From Natronolimnobius sp. AArcel1 (GTDB lineage: Archaea; Halobacteriota; Halobacteria; Halobacteriales; Natrialbaceae), in NCBI RefSeq assembly GCF_011043775.1, contig NZ_JAAKXY010000006.1, forward strand, positions 420,792 through 484,791: a stretch of 64,000 bases of DNA, written 5' to 3'. The position numbers and the translations under genes are program-made. Of the stretch, positions 60,686 to 64,000 are shown piece after piece (the first letter of the stretch is position 1; every line of letters begins with the position of its first letter). The notes beneath the pieces were generated by a model that saw only the letters and a list, made by a program, of their open reading frames with translations, was not told the origin of the DNA and ran no database searches.

Positions 60686-62746
60686 ATGGCACGCGAACCT
60701 TCGGTACTGGATGCAGAACAGACGAATGCTGACTCCTCGAGGAGGGGAGTCAGCGGCGGTAATACTGGATTACTCGATCGGCGGGCGTATATGCGCCTCG
60801 CCGGTGTAACAACTGCGGCAGCAGCGTTCTCTGGTGTCGGCGCTGCAAACGGTGATGACTACGAGGAGATCACCGCACGCGGGCAGGTGATCCGTATTGG
60901 GCAAGGCGAAACGTACGAGAACAAATTGTTCGATCTCACGAACGGGAACAGCGTTGTCCTGCTCGTCGAAGGTGGTGGCTCTGTTATCCGTAACATCGGA
61001 TTCAAGGGACTCCACCGTGGTGACGGGTTCATGATCTCGATTACGGCTCCACGTGGCGATGTCCTAATCGAGAACGTGTACCTCGGCGATGGGTCGACCA
61101 AAGAAGGTGAAAGCTTCGTCCACGGTCCTGGTGCGGTGTTCTATCACCGTGACGCCTCCTGTGATGTTACCTTCCGACACATGAACGTCCAGGGCTGGCC
61201 GAACAACGGCTTTTATTGTTCGAACACCGCCCACGGCGGCTCGGTTCAGTTCGAAAACTGTTACGGGAAAAACAACGGTGTCTCGACCTATCGCGTCGCT
61301 GGGGGCAACGATTCGATCGTCAACTGTGTCGCATACAACGACAACACCAACTACGGCTCCGGGTGGGGCGGCTACACTGAAGATTCCGGACGCCCGGTCT
61401 GGGTCTGGAACGGTGGCACAGTAACGATTGAAGACTCGAATTTCGCAAGCGGCAGCTACCCGCACGCGTTCGTTATGCACAACGGTGGCGCTGCCAGTAT
61501 GACCGGCGGTGGCATCGACGGCAACGTCCACGGCAGCGGCCTTCAACAGTCCGACGTCTCGAGTTCGGCCGACCTGTCGATGCCAAGCGGTGTCCCAACC
61601 TCCGCAGAAGCGGCAGCCGCGGGCGAGTCAAGTGGCTCCCCCGACGATAGTGAGGACGAGTCCGACAACGAGTCGGATCACGACTTACCAAATGTCGTCG
61701 TCTTCGATGGCGATGGAACGACCAGCGCGACGAGTTACGAGTTCGTCGTCAGCGATGAAGTCGAACCAAGCACCGACGAAGAAGCAACGATCGACGAGGG
61801 CGCGACCGTCAACGGTACCCACGCGGAAGGAACTGTTGCGGATTACCGCGATGCCTGGCGCTTTGACGGTGAAATCGAACGCCTAACCGTCGATGGCGAC
61901 GCAGCAGTCCGCGTCAACGGTGAAGCGGTTGATCCCGCCGATTTCGACGATGTGCTCGAGAACGTTATCCTCATCGAGGGTGACGAGTCGGGCGCCACTC
62001 GGTATGAGTTCGAAGTCGAGGGCGATGTCGAAAAGTCGAACTACGAAGGTGCATCCATCGATGAGGAAGACGTCATCGAGGACAGTTTCGTCCACGGGAG
62101 CGTCGCCGACTGGAAGGACGCGTTCCGCTTTGAGGGCGAACTCGAGCAACTGACTGTCGACGGGCCGGGAACGGTTCTGGTCAACGACGAGCCAGTCGAT
62201 CCGGACGACTACGGCACGGACTTGCCACACGTCCTCGAGGTCGAGGGGTCCGGCTCTCCGGCGAACTTCGAGATCACTGTCGATGGTGAGATCGAACTCG
62301 ATTCAGACGATGATCCAACGGACGAAGCGACGATCATCTCGGGATCGACAGTTCAGAGTACGGTTAGCGACGGGACGCAGACGTTCAACTTTGCTGGTGC
62401 CGTGACGGATGTCACGATTACTCAGGGCGAGGCAACGGTCTCCGTCAACGGCGAGGAAATCGACCCGAGCGAGTACGGCGAGTACGAACTCTTGCCGCAT
62501 GCAATTGTTATCGATGGCACGGAGGATGACAGTGCAAGCACGTATGCCTTCGAGGTCAGCGGCGCGGTCGTCAAATCCGATTACCGTGGCGCATCGATCG
62601 ACGACGAAGACGTCATCGAGGGGAAGTCCGTCCGCGGTGCGGTCGGCAATTGGCTCGACGCGTACTGGTTCGAGGGCGACATCGAGGACTTCAGGCTGCT
62701 CGGTGACGCATCCGTCGACGTCCAATACAACGCGCGCGACCGCTAA
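60686..62746 (+). CDS. Secreted beta-helix protein (long form) with C-terminal repeats
   Basis: 686 aa from ATG 60686. Tat signal LDRRAYMRLAGVTTAAAAF (about residues 30-48). The beta-helix covers about 57-300 (VIRNIGFKGLHRGDG, VLIENVYLGDGS). The linker has SGVPTSAEAAAAGE plus an acidic stretch, followed by four modules of about 85-100 residues, each with a YEF.V...VE opening and an F.GEIE.LTVDG.A.V.VNGE closing pattern. Modules are homologous to those of the protein at 1-1766, where the unit is longer. Exported folded; the repeats may be carbohydrate- or surface-binding. Confidence 0.87.
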   Translation: MAREPSVLDAEQTNADSSRRGVSGGNTGLLDRRAYMRLAGVTTAAAAFSGVGAANGDDYEEITARGQVIRIGQGETYENKLFDLTNGNSVVLLVEGGGSVIRNIGFKGLHRGDGFMISITAPRGDVLIENVYLGDGSTKEGESFVHGPGAVFYHRDASCDVTFRHMNVQGWPNNGFYCSNTAHGGSVQFENCYGKNNGVSTYRVAGGNDSIVNCVAYNDNTNYGSGWGGYTEDSGRPVWVWNGGTVTIEDSNFASGSYPHAFVMHNGGAASMTGGGIDGNVHGSGLQQSDVSSSADLSMPSGVPTSAEAAAAGESSGSPDDSEDESDNESDHDLPNVVVFDGDGTTSATSYEFVVSDEVEPSTDEEATIDEGATVNGTHAEGTVADYRDAWRFDGEIERLTVDGDAAVRVNGEAVDPADFDDVLENVILIEGDESGATRYEFEVEGDVEKSNYEGASIDEEDVIEDSFVHGSVADWKDAFRFEGELEQLTVDGPGTVLVNDEPVDPDDYGTDLPHVLEVEGSGSPANFEITVDGEIELDSDDDPTDEATIISGSTVQSTVSDGTQTFNFAGAVTDVTITQGEATVSVNGEEIDPSEYGEYELLPHAIVIDGTEDDSASTYAFEVSGAVVKSDYRGASIDDEDVIEGKSVRGAVGNWLDAYWFEGDIEDFRLLGDASVDVQYNARDR

Positions 62747-63448
62747 GACGGCACCAAATCCGTTCACACAGCACATCATCTCTCGAGGATACTACACACC
62801 CGGTCGCACGAACACGCGATTGGGCAACTATCCTGCTACCGAGATGCGATCCGGGTAGGGGTACCCACGGATTGCCGTCTCTCGATCGTCTCGCGCTTGC
62901 ACTGTTGTCCTCCCGGTCGCGATACTGGCTGCGTTCAGGGTCTGCACCGGAAAGTACCGACGACTCGAGGGCTCGAAAAAACAGTTTGCACTATTTGAGG
63001 CAGTAATGCAGATGAAATGGCTCCCGCGTCGGGAACAGCAGGCTGGCACGCGAACTGTTCCGGTACTGGATGACGGTCGCCGGGAGCCACCTCGACCTAT
63101 GAGCGCCGTGAGTAAAAGTTCTTCTCGAATTGATTCGACGATGGCTGTCCATGGTATCGACACTTCAAAACGGATAAGCCCGAGTTAGGCGCTGAAACAG
63201 TTCTTGACACAGTATGTGTGGATGAGGAAATTCGATTAATTTGACGCACAGGGGTGTGCCCGTTTGGGCCGACCGTAAGGCAGTCCTACAGATACGTCTC
63301 TGGAATGTTACTCGTACAGTGCGTCAGGGTAAACGCAATGGACCCGCTCCGGTTGCGTGGCTACACGCTGAGGCGAGTGGAACAGTAGCGAACCAACGCA
63401 ATAGCGGCAGAAACCACACAGCGAGCAGTGACGTATACGAGACGTCAG
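62747..63448. other. Gene-free stretch near the IS insertion
   Basis: About 700 bp without a convincing gene. Short open frames have no family support. It may contain decayed sequence, as often happens beside insertion sequences, but no clear remnant was recognised. Confidence 0.45.
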
Positions 63449-63883
63449 TTAGTCAATTCGTGAGAGTTTCCCGTTGACCGTCTGTTCACGCTGTCTGTTC
63501 AGCGTGGCGTGGACAGCAGAGAGAGCGACGAATGCAGCGATAACAACACCGGCCAGCGACAGTGGCGAGACAGCGGAAATGAGTGGCACACCGAGGAGCG
63601 AGGCACTGAGAACCGATCCTCCAACGACGCTTGTGACAGCGTACCAGCGATCCCACCGATCCTGCTGATGGGAATCCGTATCGAGATACATCATCAGCAA
63701 ATCAGCGTTATCTGACAGTGAAATCAGCCCGCGATCCTGGTCGTACTCGACGATACCGGCATCGTCCATCTTTGGAAGATGCGTCTGATACAGCGCGACG
63801 TAGACTCGCTTTCGCTGATCAGAACTGAGCGCGTTAACATCCGTATCGTTTTCCCAGGCAGCGATCTGTTCGGCTATAGTAAC
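63449..63883 (-). pseudogene. DUF7344-like gene interrupted by an insertion sequence
   Basis: The readable part encodes about 145 residues: TIAEQIAAWENDTDVNAL, RKRVYVALYQTHLPKMDDAG, then two membrane segments, closely matching the second copy at 37235 from its residue about 43 on. The first helices expected (FDV.SNARRR) are missing. Instead the frame runs into DNA that encodes a transposase start on the plus strand. So the gene is split; its 5' part would lie beyond the window if the IS is simply inserted. Confidence 0.75.
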
Positions 63884-64000
63884 CGTTAGAACTATTTGCT
63901 CATAACGTGTCGCAACAAATAGTGGATCACCTCGACGAAATCTCTGTCGAAGAGTTGCAAGATGCTCTCGACAATGTGGATAAGAAGAAGCCGACACAAC
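63884..64000 (+). mobile_element. Left end of an IS630-type insertion sequence (continues past window)
   Basis: Homology to the DUF7344-like gene stops at a TA (near 63882-63883), the usual target of IS630/Tc1-mariner elements. The transposase frame starts 24 nt further in. The terminal repeat cannot be confirmed because the other end lies outside. Confidence 0.65.
63907..64000 (+). CDS. IS630-type transposase, N-terminal fragment
   Basis: 31 codons to the window edge from GTG 63907 (or GTG 63922). The text VDHLDEISVEELQDALDNVD followed by KKKPTQ is the characteristic start of a common haloarchaeal IS630-family transposase (helix-turn-helix domain). Confidence 0.8.
   Translation, partial: MSQQIVDHLDEISVEELQDALDNVDKKKPTQ

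Noticed and set aside
63006..63188. Possible transposase remnant (RIDSTMAVHGIDTSKR-like text) before the IS
   Set aside because: Similarity is from memory and too short; no terminal repeats or further conserved blocks were found.
1..64000. tRNA, rRNA or CRISPR arrays
   Set aside because: No cloverleaf-like segment with a TTCRA arm, no rRNA-like block and no regularly spaced direct repeats were seen.
1..64000. Very frequent CTCGAG as a possible uptake or modification signal
   Set aside because: It occurs several times per kb in genes and spacers alike, often as Leu-Glu codons; more likely a genome-wide composition habit of this haloarchaeal group than a local signal.

Overview
The window reads as chromosome of an extreme halophile of the class Halobacteria, probably a Natrialbales (Natrinema/Haloterrigena-like) genome. 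The evidence is GC-rich coding DNA, very acidic proteins, Tat signal peptides on secreted proteins, an archaeal Mrp antiporter operon without a full-length MrpA, haloarchaea-specific families (DUF7344-like regulators, DUF1616, small zinc ribbons), and great over-use of the hexamer CTCGAG in and between genes. No rRNA, tRNA or CRISPR array was seen.

Layout. 1-13.3 kb is a first polysaccharide/surface-glycan arm: a truncated-by-window secreted beta-helix protein with 360-bp tandem repeats, a Wzx-type flippase, a large GT-C-like membrane protein, a DUF1616 protein, FemAB-like and GNAT acyltransferases, a polysaccharide deacetylase, an RDD membrane protein and a phosphodiesterase-family protein. 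13.5-14.7 kb holds a tyrosine-recombinase-like protein that seems to lack its catalytic tyrosine. 14.8-23.4 kb is a complete, tightly overlapping Mrp Na+/H+ antiporter operon (E-F-G-DUF4040-B-C-D-D-small ORF-D, minus strand). 23.8-28.7 kb has pyrD, an HTH/MazF-like toxin-antitoxin pair, pyrC, a sugar-nucleotide epimerase and a small membrane protein. 28.7-37.8 kb is regulator-rich and sparsely coding: winged-helix regulators, PadR, two DUF7344-like proteins, a zinc ribbon and a 724-aa very acidic repeat protein.

35.6-58.9 kb is the second and larger glycan arm. An operon at 38.3-43.8 kb encodes an acetyltransferase, aminotransferase, 3-dehydrogenase, 6-dehydrogenase and GT2. Together these match the WbpD/E/B/A route to UDP-2,3-diacetamido-2,3-dideoxyglucuronate. 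It is followed by a GT4, an oxidoreductase/DUF362/epimerase operon, a second deacetylase, a second phosphodiesterase-like protein, a PP-loop ATPase, a second GT-C-like membrane protein, a class III CoA-transferase and a second GNAT. 59.2-62.7 kb carries two more secreted beta-helix proteins. The window ends in a third DUF7344-like gene split by the start of an IS630-type insertion sequence.

How it fits together. Nine of the glycan-related transcription units, including the PadR regulator, carry an almost invariant ATAACAAA(R)C element about 31-51 nt upstream of the first start codon, and degenerate copies precede further glycan genes. Housekeeping neighbours lack it. This suggests one co-regulated glycan regulon spread over both arms, interrupted by housekeeping genes. 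Several of its transcripts begin with a mini-ORF whose stop overlaps the main start codon.
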